This document shows positions 20,259 through 30,620 of a stretch of DNA of 64,000 nt, in pieces. Position 1 is the stretch's first letter. Each line of letters opens with the position of its first letter. Location of the stretch: positions 36,278-100,277 of the forward strand of contig NZ_PPSL01000010.1 in the NCBI RefSeq assembly GCF_002954265.1, written 5' to 3'. The DNA is from Flavipsychrobacter stenotrophus (GTDB lineage: Bacteria > Bacteroidota > Bacteroidia > Chitinophagales > Chitinophagaceae). The translations under genes and the position numbers were made by a program. The notes under the pieces are model-generated. The model saw only the letters and a list, made by a program, of their open reading frames with translations. It ran no database searches and was not told the DNA's origin.

Positions 20259-22414
20259 AGCAATCCGTCTTTTATGTATCCAGGAATTTGCCAGTTTTTG
20301 AACTTTTCATCACTATGGAACAGAGTGTCCAGAGCAAAAACGGTCTTTTTATCAATGCATTCATCAGCTAAACTATAGGCATCAATTGTTGCGTCATCAA
20401 AGTACTTTCTATTTTTTAAACTTATAAAATTGTCCTTGTGCTTATTTATAAATTCCCTGTTCAAATGAATAAACGAGTCTTCAAAACTACGAGCATTATA
20501 TTCTAATTCCGGCATCTGGTAGGCGATGAAAAGTTGTCCACTAGCATCTTTAGCCCATTTCCCGCCTTTCTTTTTTAAGGTTTTTATTGTAAGCCTTGAA
20601 TAATCATTAAAGACCTTTAATGCGTAAAAGAAATTAAGCGCCGAATTTGTTGTTAGACTACCTTCTACAACCCTGCACTTTTCTATCAATTCCTTTTCCT
20701 TTCCGTCTTTTGTTGTTTTTACAGTTCCATCCTTTTCGGTTGCCGTTACTTTTTTGCAAGAGTCTAAGTCTGTAATTATTAATGTTTTTATACCTAAGAA
20801 ATCAATGAATTTTTCGAAAACATGAGAATATGCTCCTACTTCAACAATAGAAATATTTTGAGAAAGTAATGGTATTTGTGTCATATCGGAACACTCAATA
20901 TCCAGCTTTTTCATAATTGCAGGCACTAGTATTCGCTCAGTATCACCTTCGATAAATATCGCCTTATCTGCAAAGAATAACTCAGTTCTGTTAAGCGTTA
21001 AATATTGCTTTAAAAACTGATAATCCTTCGGGTCTTCAGCCGTGTATTCCTCTTGCAAATTTTTCAGGTTTTTTGCAATAACGGAATTGATGTTTTTCCG
21101 ATAGAAATATTTTATATCATCAAAATCACACTCAGTAGTTATACAAGACGAATGCGTAGTAATAATTGTTTGGAGATTAAACCTAATACCATCATCCAAG
21201 CCATAACTCGCATCCGACAAAATTGATTTTATATTCTTTATGAAGACATATTGCATTTGTGGGTGCGTATGAGCTTCAGGCTCTTCAATGAATAGCAGGT
21301 TGATATCTGCCGGCACTTCATCTTTTATTTTAGTTTTCTTAAAATCATTAAGTAGTACTTCTATTTCAAAAATCATAGCAATTAGATTCATATACCCAAG
21401 GCCATTGTAATCCTCTGGCAAAGAATGTTCATCGTTATGCTTATACATTACGGTAGTATTATTGCTGAGAAGGTTTTTCTCCTCAAGAGATGAAATTATC
21501 ATGAGCTTAGATTCATCCTTTTTAACTCCGCCAAATTTCCTCACCTTATTAATTACGTGCTCAAAAAGCTCACCATAAACCTTATTGAGTTTTTCATCTG
21601 TTTCACTTAATTCATTTTGAAGTTGAGCAATATTTTCTAGTTCATTTTCTGCGTTGGAAATTTTATCATAGTATTTTGATGACATTTTGGACAGGGTTTT
21701 ATCGGATTCCCTTGAAAAGCCGCTTTCATTTGCAACATCTCTTTTTGCCTTTATCCTTTTGAAATTTATTATTTTTTCAATTTGAACTTTCTCTTTCTGC
21801 AAATCGATGTAATTCGTTTCATTATTAAATTCCAAAGCATACTTCTGTATCTTAAAGTAATCTCCATGATGCTTTTTTAGAAAATATATGATGTCCTTTT
21901 TGCGATGCACTTCCTCTTTTAGTTTTTTCCTGCTTTTTTCAGGTACCTTTTCTTCTTCAAATTTCTTAGCCAGATATTTATCAATAGTTGTCTTAAACGC
22001 ACTAAAATCGGCCTTTAGTTTATGGAAGTGTTCTTCACTTAGTGAATATTCAAAAGAAAGAATGGCGGTCTTTACATCTGGGTCTAAGTCAAGCATTATT
22101 AAGCTTACGTTTGTTAGATTGTCGCCTTCATTATATTCAATATATAGCTTCAGATTTATACTGAAGTCTTCAAGATTAGGCTCTGCTTCTGAATCATCAA
22201 TAATTTTTTTAAGCTCATGCTGGCTAACGAGGTTTAAGTCATCAAAGGTGAACTTATTGGCATTTTCAATATTAAGAAACCTTTCTAGTAATGAAAGAAA
22301 AGAAGTTTTTCCACAATTATTCTTGCCAATTACGAGAGATAAAATGTCCTCTAAATCTATCGTCATATCTTTAAGTAAACGATAGTTGCTTATTTTAATT
22401 TTCTTGATTTTCAT
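20243..22414 (-). CDS. gajA: GajA-like OLD-family ATPase/Toprim nuclease of Gabija
   Basis: 723 residues. ABC-type ATPase: Walker A VIGKNNCGKTSFL (about 28-40), a coiled-coil insertion (about 150-290), and Walker B LLFIEEPEAHTHPQMQYVF around residue 375. A C-terminal Toprim starts with AIFIEGDTERILVPAIM (about 482-500) and continues with TLIITDLDSCKK. This is the OLD/GajA layout; GajA nicks DNA when nucleotide pools fall. It directly precedes gajB with a 16-base overlap. The catalytic Glu and Asp-x-Asp appear intact. Confidence 0.9.
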   Translation of the reverse strand: MKIKKIKISNYRLLKDMTIDLEDILSLVIGKNNCGKTSFLSLLERFLNIENANKFTFDDLNLVSQHELKKIIDDSEAEPNLEDFSINLKLYIEYNEGDNLTNVSLIMLDLDPDVKTAILSFEYSLSEEHFHKLKADFSAFKTTIDKYLAKKFEEEKVPEKSRKKLKEEVHRKKDIIYFLKKHHGDYFKIQKYALEFNNETNYIDLQKEKVQIEKIINFKRIKAKRDVANESGFSRESDKTLSKMSSKYYDKISNAENELENIAQLQNELSETDEKLNKVYGELFEHVINKVRKFGGVKKDESKLMIISSLEEKNLLSNNTTVMYKHNDEHSLPEDYNGLGYMNLIAMIFEIEVLLNDFKKTKIKDEVPADINLLFIEEPEAHTHPQMQYVFIKNIKSILSDASYGLDDGIRFNLQTIITTHSSCITTECDFDDIKYFYRKNINSVIAKNLKNLQEEYTAEDPKDYQFLKQYLTLNRTELFFADKAIFIEGDTERILVPAIMKKLDIECSDMTQIPLLSQNISIVEVGAYSHVFEKFIDFLGIKTLIITDLDSCKKVTATEKDGTVKTTKDGKEKELIEKCRVVEGSLTTNSALNFFYALKVFNDYSRLTIKTLKKKGGKWAKDASGQLFIAYQMPELEYNARSFEDSFIHLNREFINKHKDNFISLKNRKYFDDATIDAYSLADECIDKKTVFALDTLFHSDEKFKNWQIPGYIKDGLLWLKN

Positions 22415-22439
22415 GCCTGATGATTTGGCTGTTATTAAC

Positions 22440-22488
22440 GCCTTTTAAACGAGTTTATTACTACAGCACGTAATGTAAAGCGTTTAAA
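22440..22488. promoter_or_regulatory. nested dyad between gajA and the kinase
   Basis: In the divergent gap, TTTTAAACG (from 22443) is mirrored by CGTTTAAA (22481-22488), and inside it ATTAC (22457-22461) by GTAAT (22470-22474). The left arm GCC-TTTTAAACGAGT recurs inverted, minus one T, at 30621-30634 upstream of another gene. It looks like a repressor site shared by gajAB and the kinase. Confidence 0.45.
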
Positions 22489-22545
22489 TGATATATTTAC
22501 CCGTATAAACACTGTATTTTTTCTTATTTAAAAAAGGGTTTAAAA

Positions 22546-23271
22546 ATGATTGATGAACAGATAAAATCGGGTAACAAAACATATACGGTAATCAGGTTAC
22601 TTGCTGAGGAAGGAAGGCCTAACGCAAACGTATATTTATGCCAAGATGAAGCTGGACAAAAGTTTGTAGCTAAACATTTTTACGGCACTTCTCCCAGTGC
22701 GGTAGTAGGATTGAGTGTGCATAACCATTATGGAAGAAGGCGAGACGGAAGCCAAACTGTGTTTAATGAAATTCAAAAATGTCATTCGTATGATTTTATA
22801 GTAAAGCATATCGAGCGGCTGCATTTTAAAGGAAAATGGTTAATTATACTTGAGTATATAGACGGTGAAATGTTGGGCGACTTTATACGGAAGACCCTCA
22901 AAACAGACATTGAACTCGTAAAGAGATGTATTAAGAACTTAGCTGAGACTTTGAGTCAGTGGCATAACAACGGCTTTGCGCACGGCGACCCCCATCTAAA
23001 CAATGCCATGGTTCAACCAAATAACAATCACTCAGTAAAGCTTATAGACTACAGCCAAATTCATCATGACGATTTCCAGTATTGTCGTGAATACGATTGT
23101 TTTGCTTCTAATAAAAACAGGAGAATAACAGAAGACTTAGAGAATGACTTTAACGGCAAAATTGGCGAGGGGTTTAGATACGAACTTCTATGCATGGATG
23201 AAGAACTAGGCTTAGACACAATGCTGACAACCTCATTTGATATTCAGTATAAAAATTCGCATCAAGTATAG
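22546..23271 (+). CDS. small protein kinase-like protein
   Basis: 241 residues with a compact kinase fold. ATP-anchoring Lys is probably Lys43 in KFVAKHF; the catalytic loop is FAHGDPHLNNAMV (Asp148, Asn153 region); the metal-binding Asp168 occurs in LIDYSQ in place of DFG. Such HGD-type kinases include RIO/Kdo and antibiotic-phosphotransferase relatives. Located divergently from gajAB and convergent with the type IIG gene, 3 bases apart at their ends. Substrate unknown; a regulatory or defence-effector kinase is possible. Confidence 0.72.
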   Translation: MIDEQIKSGNKTYTVIRLLAEEGRPNANVYLCQDEAGQKFVAKHFYGTSPSAVVGLSVHNHYGRRRDGSQTVFNEIQKCHSYDFIVKHIERLHFKGKWLIILEYIDGEMLGDFIRKTLKTDIELVKRCIKNLAETLSQWHNNGFAHGDPHLNNAMVQPNNNHSVKLIDYSQIHHDDFQYCREYDCFASNKNRRITEDLENDFNGKIGEGFRYELLCMDEELGLDTMLTTSFDIQYKNSHQV

Positions 23272-23274
23272 TAT

Positions 23275-26200
23275 TTACTTCTTGTCGGTTTTTCTTAAAA
23301 GTTCATATGCGGAAATATGTTGCATTAAAATATTATCACCAATGATTCGGATCTTATCAATTAATGTGTTCCTTTCTACAAATGAGTTTTCCATATGGGC
23401 TTCTTTGCAAAGCTTTGCTAGTTGAACGTGTTGAAGGTTAGATTTTTCGAAACCCGCTAAATTCATATGTTTAAAAATATCACCGACCTGAATTGAAATA
23501 TTATGGCTTTCTACAAACTCTTTTACAATCGTTGAATTTAGTAAGCCACAAAGATAATATGCAGGTAATTCCTCCTTAAAATCCACAAAAAATATCTTGT
23601 GGTCTGGCACAAAAGGGCGTGAGCCAATTAGTGGTACGTTAGCCGAGCCTGCTACGGCAGAACAAAAGTTACCGGATTGCTCTGCCCATACTACCTTGAA
23701 TGGTGAAAATGTATAGTCTCCAACATTATATATGGCATAATATGGCGCATTTGGCATTCTCTTTGAATACGTTGAGCGGGCTTCTAATGAAGATTTATAT
23801 GCCTGAAAGTATTTTCGCAAATTTGGCTGATTTGCATCGACCTCTGCGGCAGCGGCCAGATAGTTCTCTTTTCTAATCCCTAAATTAGGCACAATAGCAA
23901 AAAGGCCATGAGTAGGATTAAAATAACATGCTTGGAAATCAGATGCACCTTTCAAAAGCGGATAAAGATTTTGTGGCTCAATCCAAAAAGTCTTAGGTTT
24001 ACCTATATCTCTTTTGCCTGCATCGGGGCGTGTAGTTATTTCAACCAGTCCGTTTGCAGCATTTTGACCTGTGATTGAAAGAAAATATAGGCCATTCAAA
24101 TCGGCCGTTATTCCTTTTCGCCCTTGAACCCATTTACATGGACTACTAAGAGCACGAATTACTTCAAAGCGCCCTTTGCTCAAAATAGCCCACGGACTAC
24201 CATCGCCACCGACGGGTGTGGCTTCCTTCGAAACGATATCCACTCTTGCCAAAGCTTCACTTTTTGTTATGTGTGGAGGAATAGCTTTGGTGAAACCTTT
24301 AGCAGCATTCCATACTCTATATGGCACCGGATATTTAGGTGCTCCAGTTTGCTTTTTAAACACAGCCACGGCTGTTTTGTTTGCTGCATTAGGAAACGGC
24401 TTTAACGCTTTAAGATCATCAATTCTTAGAGGAACTAAACGTTGGGTAGAATTGATATTGAATTTTCTAAAACCCTCAGACGAAGGTGACTGAAAATGAG
24501 TCTGGGTTATAACAAATACTAACTTTCCACCTGGCTTAAGCCATTTGTCGGCGGCAGTATATGTTATCATTCCTGATATATCTAATTCATTTCCACCATT
24601 GTATGGCGTACTAGAAAATATTTCGTAGCCTTCACACATAGGCTTTACCCTTTCCCTATAAGCCGAAGGTAGCTTAGACCATCTAACCCATGGAGGATTC
24701 CCAATAACAACATCAAACTCGCCTGCTGTGGCAGACCAAAAGAAGTTGCGCACGATACGGAACCATATACCATTCCAATTTTTGCGGTGTAAGTTTAGTA
24801 CTTGATCATATGTAATTCGAAGAGGAGAATCCCATTCTATTTGTGTGGTTGCAGTTAGGAGATTACGTTGTTGTAGAATTCGCTTACAATCATCAAATTC
24901 AATATTATCTTCCACTTGTTCACCCATAACCTGAAACACACCATCAAGTAGAATTCTATTAAATGCTAATTCAGCAGGCAAGACAATTTTTAAGTTGGCT
25001 ATCTGGCTACCAATTGAATACTCGACAATATTTTCATCTATACTAGGATTTCGAGCGGGGGAATATACAGCATCAGCTAAAAGCACCGGTACTTCAAAAG
25101 AAGTCCCAGGAACTGCACGTAATAAATCGGCAACAGAGATCAGGAAATTTGTGCGTGAAGATTGGACTGCTAGAGGGTTCAAGTCAAATCCCCAAACTGT
25201 TTTAGCCAACATCTCTAACGTTTCAGCAGGGCCAAGTTCTTTTTCTTCTGCAGCTCTTCTTTTTCTTTGAATCACTTCCCATAAGAATGAGCCGGAACCA
25301 CAAGTTGGGTCCAGCACACGTACACTCAACCAGTCTTTAACATCTGCACAATCAACTGTGTACTCCACTAACCAGTCTGGCGTATAAAATTCCCCTAAAC
25401 TTTTACGTAAAGTTTCTGGCACAAGATTTTGATAAAAATCACGGAGTACATCTCTCGAATTTTCTAGTCTATCTGTTCTATACAAAGATAGTTGCGCAAG
25501 AATATTCCTTATTGCGTCTGCGACTTTCTTCATTCCCTTGCCCGTATAGACATCAAGGTACCAGCTAAAGATAGCTTCCTCAACAAATCCTTTTATACCT
25601 ACAGCATCAAAGAAGCGACCGTGTTCAATATCTTCTTTGATTCTACGCACTAAAGTTTCGTCATCGGTCAATACAGCTAACTCTTGTGCGAATGCAGTGC
25701 CAGAAGTAAGTCCATGCGCTGCCACAATCTCTGCCGCGAGAAGTTTAATCAGTAGTGAGTTATAGGTATGAATTACAAAAAGACAGGCAGGAATCCTATC
25801 TTCCTCTTTACCGTCGAACGTAAATTTCAAGGTATTATCAATATCATATAGCTGCTCCTTTGATAAATCAGCCACTTGGCCATAAAGAGTTCTCCACTCT
25901 TCAAACAGCATTTGTATTTTGTGATGTTCTTCACTGTTTATTGCTTCGGATAAAGCATCGGAAAGGGCTTGCATCATTTGAACGCCACGCAATGACGAAT
26001 GACCAAAGTCTACTATTAGTGTATCAGCAGTAACAGCTCTTCTTTTCGAAGAATTACAAGCCTCAATAACCATATTAAAAGTTATTGGTGAAATTGGCAG
26101 AAGATGCTGTGAAATTATTTCTCCGTCAATAACCTGGGCGAAGCATAAATGGGCGTTGTCAATCGCAATTCCAATATAATCGCTTTCGTGAATTTTCTCT

Positions 26201-26460
26201 AGATGTGCAGCTTTTAAAATATATGGCAGAAGTCTGTGATTCATTGCTTCAATAAATGAAACACTTGTCTTATTTTTAAATTTCCCCGGCCCTTTGAACT
26301 CTATTATTACATTATTATAAGAAAGGTCTCGTTTACTTTGCTCTGCATCAAATTCTATACCAGTCGCCTTCTCTAACGCACTGACCCAAGCAATACGAAC
26401 CTCTTCTTCATTTTTGCATTTCGCGAGCCTAGTAATAAGAGTTTGAAAGACATTCTGCAT
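23275..26460 (-). CDS. type IIG-like restriction endonuclease/adenine methyltransferase
   Basis: 1061 residues, single chain. The N-terminal region has a PD-(D/E)XK-like pattern (Asp45, then IIEFKGPG with Glu54 and Lys56). A helical linker precedes the methyltransferase: SAM motif VLDPTCGSGSFLW (about 384) and catalytic NPPWVRW (about 587), marking an N6-adenine enzyme. The C-terminal third, including LCGLLNSTIVKEFVE, resembles target-recognition domains of type I/IIG enzymes. One protein probably methylates and cuts. A stand-alone BREX-like methylase was considered, but no other BREX genes are present. Confidence 0.78.
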   Translation of the reverse strand: MQNVFQTLITRLAKCKNEEEVRIAWVSALEKATGIEFDAEQSKRDLSYNNVIIEFKGPGKFKNKTSVSFIEAMNHRLLPYILKAAHLEKIHESDYIGIAIDNAHLCFAQVIDGEIISQHLLPISPITFNMVIEACNSSKRRAVTADTLIVDFGHSSLRGVQMMQALSDALSEAINSEEHHKIQMLFEEWRTLYGQVADLSKEQLYDIDNTLKFTFDGKEEDRIPACLFVIHTYNSLLIKLLAAEIVAAHGLTSGTAFAQELAVLTDDETLVRRIKEDIEHGRFFDAVGIKGFVEEAIFSWYLDVYTGKGMKKVADAIRNILAQLSLYRTDRLENSRDVLRDFYQNLVPETLRKSLGEFYTPDWLVEYTVDCADVKDWLSVRVLDPTCGSGSFLWEVIQRKRRAAEEKELGPAETLEMLAKTVWGFDLNPLAVQSSRTNFLISVADLLRAVPGTSFEVPVLLADAVYSPARNPSIDENIVEYSIGSQIANLKIVLPAELAFNRILLDGVFQVMGEQVEDNIEFDDCKRILQQRNLLTATTQIEWDSPLRITYDQVLNLHRKNWNGIWFRIVRNFFWSATAGEFDVVIGNPPWVRWSKLPSAYRERVKPMCEGYEIFSSTPYNGGNELDISGMITYTAADKWLKPGGKLVFVITQTHFQSPSSEGFRKFNINSTQRLVPLRIDDLKALKPFPNAANKTAVAVFKKQTGAPKYPVPYRVWNAAKGFTKAIPPHITKSEALARVDIVSKEATPVGGDGSPWAILSKGRFEVIRALSSPCKWVQGRKGITADLNGLYFLSITGQNAANGLVEITTRPDAGKRDIGKPKTFWIEPQNLYPLLKGASDFQACYFNPTHGLFAIVPNLGIRKENYLAAAAEVDANQPNLRKYFQAYKSSLEARSTYSKRMPNAPYYAIYNVGDYTFSPFKVVWAEQSGNFCSAVAGSANVPLIGSRPFVPDHKIFFVDFKEELPAYYLCGLLNSTIVKEFVESHNISIQVGDIFKHMNLAGFEKSNLQHVQLAKLCKEAHMENSFVERNTLIDKIRIIGDNILMQHISAYELLRKTDKK

Positions 26461-26719
26461 AACTCAACGTAGTATTAATAATTAATATATTATTATTGAA
26501 AAAACCTCCAAATATTGGCAAAGGTGCAACTTAATTACTTAACAATGACGATACCTAAAACATAAAATCGCCTAAAAATATTCGATTTAAAGAGGAATAT
26601 TTAAAAATATTTATTACTTTATATTACCCAGAAAGCCGAGTATGCACCTTAATTTTACCGGCAACTTTGAAATATAGTTTTAATGTTACACGCTTTGCTG
26701 ACTTATCAATTGTTTTCCT

Positions 26720-27074
26720 ATGAATAACGGCGACATTTCATATATACTGCATTCACAGCCTTCCTTTCAAATGCTTAGGTTGCACAATGCAAAATGGGTT
26801 TTGCCTCACCTTAAAAATGATGACATTGAAGAATTAGATGTCAATTGGATTCAGCGTCGCACATTGCCTTACGAAGAATGCGTAATGTTGATACTATTAT
26901 GAGAAATTATGGCAGAATTTGAAAAAGGCGAAGATACAATTAGAAATTGATGGATATTCAAATGATGTTAACGACAAAGATGCAAGAGATTTTGAAAACC
27001 GCTGTCGAGTCTTCTTTGGTCCCAGGGTTAAGAAAGATATTGATTTTAGAGGCGCAAAAACATATTTTGCTTGA
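26720..27074 (+). pseudogene. short broken gene of unknown function
   Basis: An ATG frame reads 60 codons (MNNGDISYILHSQPSFQML... to VMLILL) and stops at 26902. From 26892 the next frame continues with protein-like text (KLWQNLKKAKIQLEIDGYSN, then RDFENRCRVFFGPRVKK) to TGA at 27074. One extra base near 26885-26892 would join them into about 115 codons. No family was recognised. The flanking 26461-26719 is AT-rich with no gene seen. Confidence 0.45.
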
Positions 27075-27115
27075 ATCGGTCCCGGCTTAAGTAACTATTT
27101 TAAATTACCAAAATA

Positions 27116-29272
27116 ATGGAAATTAAACGGATAATAGAATTGATTGACTTTGTTAGTTTAATATCTATAACCGAAGAAGATGTAACAACTCACGAGGAGA
27201 GGGAGTTAGGCGAATATAACGTGATAGTGACTTACCGATATTTGGATAAGTCCTATACAACAAAAAAGCTTCATTACAAAGAGATTCACATGCAGGAAGA
27301 TGTCGATGATGAAGAGAGTACCACGGATTTTTTAGGTCACCCGGTGTACTGGTTGGATATTGAGAAGCATCTTTGGCCTAAGAAAATAGGAGAGGCGTCA
27401 CTTGAAAAGATTGTAATACCGGACATGATAAATGTGGGTGATACTGAATTCGAAAGCTTTCTAAAGTTACTTGCTAACGATAAGAACACTGGTAAAATTC
27501 AACAATTCACTGCAGAGGGGAAGTCATCAATGTTCGGCCGTAATCTCGAAACAAACAATCATTGGCATGACTTAGTTCTTTTGATTCAAGCAATAATTAA
27601 CAGGGATGGCGATGAGCCGCCAAAAGAATATTTCAAGAGACTTGTATTTCAATGGAATCAGGATGGAAGTGGCAGAGTGTCATTGAAGAGAACTAATGGC
27701 AGATGGGCAATAATTGAAAATTTAATAAAGAACATAAAAAAGGTTCAAATGGAAATTACCAAATCAGAGATATTGAAACTACTTGCTGACAAAAAACAAA
27801 TAATATTACAAGGCCCTCCAGGCACGGGCAAAACGCGAAAGGCGAAGGAAATTGCAATTGACCTAACAATATCAAGGCTACCGATAAAAATTGATACAGC
27901 CAAAATTCGCGAACTACTCATATCTGACCTGGAATTGACAACCATTAAAGAGGGTTATAGCTTTAGAGTCTTGCGACTGGATGATAGTATTAGAATAAAA
28001 CTGTTGAGCACCGATACACAATATCCAGTATCGTATCAGCGGGTTATTGATTGCCTTGCTAATAATGATTTAGAAAAAGATGACCAAACCTCATACAATG
28101 CAAATGTGGGTCCCTATATTCTATCAATAGCCAAATATATTCGGGAACAACTATCAAAATCTCAAAGAAAACTAATTCAGTTTCATCCGGCGTATTCTTA
28201 TGAAGATTTCGTAAGAGGTATTTCAGCAAAATCAACTGATGACGGAATTGAATACAAAACGGAAAATAGGATTTTGGGAGATTTTGCTGATACCGCATTA
28301 ACCAATCTCGAAGACAGCCAAAAAACGACTGACGTTATTTCAAAGGAAAATTGGCTATTAAACGAAATCCAAGATTTCTGTAAAAATGTTGTGCAAAAAG
28401 AAATTGATACCAACGAGAAGTACCCATTAAATGATAGCGTTTCTATTTTTGATATTGACGAAGATGCTTTCCGGTATAGTGGTAATAATAAAATAACGGG
28501 AGACAAATGGCAGGTAGGTCATATGCAAAGAATGAAATTTAGGGATATAATCCTTGAATATTTAGCAGATGTTCAAACTAGAAAGGATATTAAGGTTGTA
28601 CCTGGGATATCAGGTAGGGCAAAGGAACATTGCACTTATGATATGTTGCTGCTTCAGAAATTTAAGACCTATTTGAACGGGCGGATACCACCGGCTGCCG
28701 CAACAGATCAGAAAGTTGCGAAAGTCAACTATGTACTAATAATTGATGAGATCAACCGGGCAAATATACCAGCGGTATTAGGTGAACTTATCTATGCGTT
28801 AGAATACAGAAATGAATCGGTAGAAAGCATGTACGAAATTGACGGAGAAAGAAATATTATATTGCCGGAGAACTTGTACATCATCGGCACTATGAACACC
28901 GCCGATAGAAGCGTTGGGCATATTGATTACGCTATTCGAAGGAGGTTCGCCTTCGTTGATATTACTCCTGATTTTGAAGTAGTAAAATCTATTGGCAGTG
29001 ATAAAGCCCAGACATTGTTTAAAGAGGTTGCCAAGTTATTTTATAAAGATTTTCCAGTCGCAGATCCAAAAGACCTAATAAGAAATGAATTTTTGGCATC
29101 AGATTTCAAGCCAGAGGATGTTATGATAGGGCATAGTTATTTTTTAGAAAAAGATGAAGCAAAGCTAAAAAACAGGTTGAAGTATGAGATAAAGCCGATC
29201 CTGAAGGAATATGTCAAGGACGGAATATTAAATAACAATGCGGAAGCAGCAATTGGGAAATTAAGTGTCTGA
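27116..29272 (+). CDS. mcrB: McrB-like AAA+ GTPase of type IV restriction
   Basis: 718 residues. An N-terminal region of about 220 residues, presumably the modified-DNA reader, precedes the AAA+ motor: Walker A LQGPPGTGKTRKAK (about 230-240), Walker B VLIIDEINRANIPAV (about 540), and NTADRSVGHIDYAIRRRF with sensor and arginine residues. McrB hydrolyses GTP and translocates DNA with McrC to cut modified (for example cytosine-modified) DNA. It overlaps mcrC by 8 bases. Confidence 0.9.
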   Translation: MEIKRIIELIDFVSLISITEEDVTTHEERELGEYNVIVTYRYLDKSYTTKKLHYKEIHMQEDVDDEESTTDFLGHPVYWLDIEKHLWPKKIGEASLEKIVIPDMINVGDTEFESFLKLLANDKNTGKIQQFTAEGKSSMFGRNLETNNHWHDLVLLIQAIINRDGDEPPKEYFKRLVFQWNQDGSGRVSLKRTNGRWAIIENLIKNIKKVQMEITKSEILKLLADKKQIILQGPPGTGKTRKAKEIAIDLTISRLPIKIDTAKIRELLISDLELTTIKEGYSFRVLRLDDSIRIKLLSTDTQYPVSYQRVIDCLANNDLEKDDQTSYNANVGPYILSIAKYIREQLSKSQRKLIQFHPAYSYEDFVRGISAKSTDDGIEYKTENRILGDFADTALTNLEDSQKTTDVISKENWLLNEIQDFCKNVVQKEIDTNEKYPLNDSVSIFDIDEDAFRYSGNNKITGDKWQVGHMQRMKFRDIILEYLADVQTRKDIKVVPGISGRAKEHCTYDMLLLQKFKTYLNGRIPPAAATDQKVAKVNYVLIIDEINRANIPAVLGELIYALEYRNESVESMYEIDGERNIILPENLYIIGTMNTADRSVGHIDYAIRRRFAFVDITPDFEVVKSIGSDKAQTLFKEVAKLFYKDFPVADPKDLIRNEFLASDFKPEDVMIGHSYFLEKDEAKLKNRLKYEIKPILKEYVKDGILNNNAEAAIGKLSV

Positions 29273-30578
29273 TACCTTTGTTTTGATACCGCTTTTTGAA
29301 CATCACGATCACAACAATGGTCATGATGCAAGTAAGCACTTACCAAATGGCTGCTTGCCAATAAAATTCAAAGAAAGAAATAAAGAGCCATACTGCATCG
29401 ATTGCAAAGAGGCTGACAGCAAAAGGAAATTGCACTCAGCATATTTTGTCGGAACTGACTGGCTAATTGAAAAGGAAGTTGCAGTCTACGTGGAACCTAA
29501 ATTAAACAAGGATGAGGTTCAGATAGATATTTTGAAGATGCTGTTAGATAGTATATCAAACCCGGATACCGGGAATTACGTGCATGAAATATTTGAGGTA
29601 AAACCAGATAAACCATTTATCACGCTTCCGCATCATCAGGATTTCATTACACCGTTGCTGATGCTTCATTTTCTCAATGTTGTAAAAACAATAGTACGAA
29701 AAGGGCTAAAAAAGAGCTACTATACTGTAACAGAAAATCTTTACTCTAAGATAAAAGGCAAAGTACTGGTATCCGAAACAATTAAGAAGAATTTGGTAAA
29801 AAACAAAAAATTGTATACTCAATGCCAGTATAGTGAGTTTGGAGTGAATGGAACAGAAAACAGAGTTCTCAAAAAGGTTTTGGGATTTGTTCAGCGTTAC
29901 CTGGATAATTACAAAGTTGATACTAATTCTAAGGGGCCTTTTCAAACATTCCTTCTAAATGCATACAATTATATTTCACCAGCATTTCAGAATGTTTCTG
30001 ATAAAGTGGAACTTAACGACGTAAGACACCATAAATTCAATCCATTCTTTAAGGAATATAAGGAAGGTATTGAACTTGCCCAGCTAATCCTAAAACGGTA
30101 TGGGTACAATCTAAACAACATCAAGAAAGAAGAAGAAGTTAAAGTGCCGCCGTTTTGGATAGATATGACAAAGCTTTTCGAGCTTTTTGTTTTGGCACAA
30201 CTCAAGATGAAGTACGGTAATGAAGTTCTGTATCAGTTCAAAGCAAAGTATGGCTGGGTTGACTACCTCATCTTGAGAGACAATATGAAAATGGTTGTTG
30301 ATGCAAAATACAAACCACAATGGGTGGACAGTTACGAATCTGATGATATTAGGCAGGTCAGCGGGTATGCTCGTGATGTGAATGTTGCCGATAAACTTGG
30401 TATAAAGGTAGAAGACAGGAGTAAAGTTGTTCCAAATTGCTTAATCATATATTCAGATCAGAAGAAAGGTCATCTTGACTTTAGTATTGTCGGCGATAAT
30501 GAGTTTGAAGAAATTGAGGAATTTGTGGGGTTCTATAAGATTGGTGTGAAATTGCCGGAGGTCAAAACTGGTTTGTAA
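29265..30578 (+). CDS. mcrC: McrC-like nuclease of type IV restriction
   Basis: 437 residues from a GTG that overlaps the mcrB end by 8 bases. The C-terminal PD-(D/E)XK site is visible: YGWVDYLIL (Asp about 332) and MVVDAKYKP (Asp about 345, Lys about 347), preceded by the LFELFVLAQL helix common to McrC. A cysteine pair near residue 43 (YCIDCKEAD) may bind metal. It supplies the DNA cutting of McrBC. Confidence 0.88.
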   Translation: MSDTFVLIPLFEHHDHNNGHDASKHLPNGCLPIKFKERNKEPYCIDCKEADSKRKLHSAYFVGTDWLIEKEVAVYVEPKLNKDEVQIDILKMLLDSISNPDTGNYVHEIFEVKPDKPFITLPHHQDFITPLLMLHFLNVVKTIVRKGLKKSYYTVTENLYSKIKGKVLVSETIKKNLVKNKKLYTQCQYSEFGVNGTENRVLKKVLGFVQRYLDNYKVDTNSKGPFQTFLLNAYNYISPAFQNVSDKVELNDVRHHKFNPFFKEYKEGIELAQLILKRYGYNLNNIKKEEEVKVPPFWIDMTKLFELFVLAQLKMKYGNEVLYQFKAKYGWVDYLILRDNMKMVVDAKYKPQWVDSYESDDIRQVSGYARDVNVADKLGIKVEDRSKVVPNCLIIYSDQKKGHLDFSIVGDNEFEEIEEFVGFYKIGVKLPEVKTGL

Positions 30579-30620
30579 AAATATTATTTAGCATCAAAAA
30601 AAATGGCATAGATTTGCAAC

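Noticed and set aside
23275..26460. BREX (PglX) methylase
   Set aside because: No brxA/B/C, pglZ or brxL genes are nearby, and the N-terminus has a nuclease-like EFK motif.
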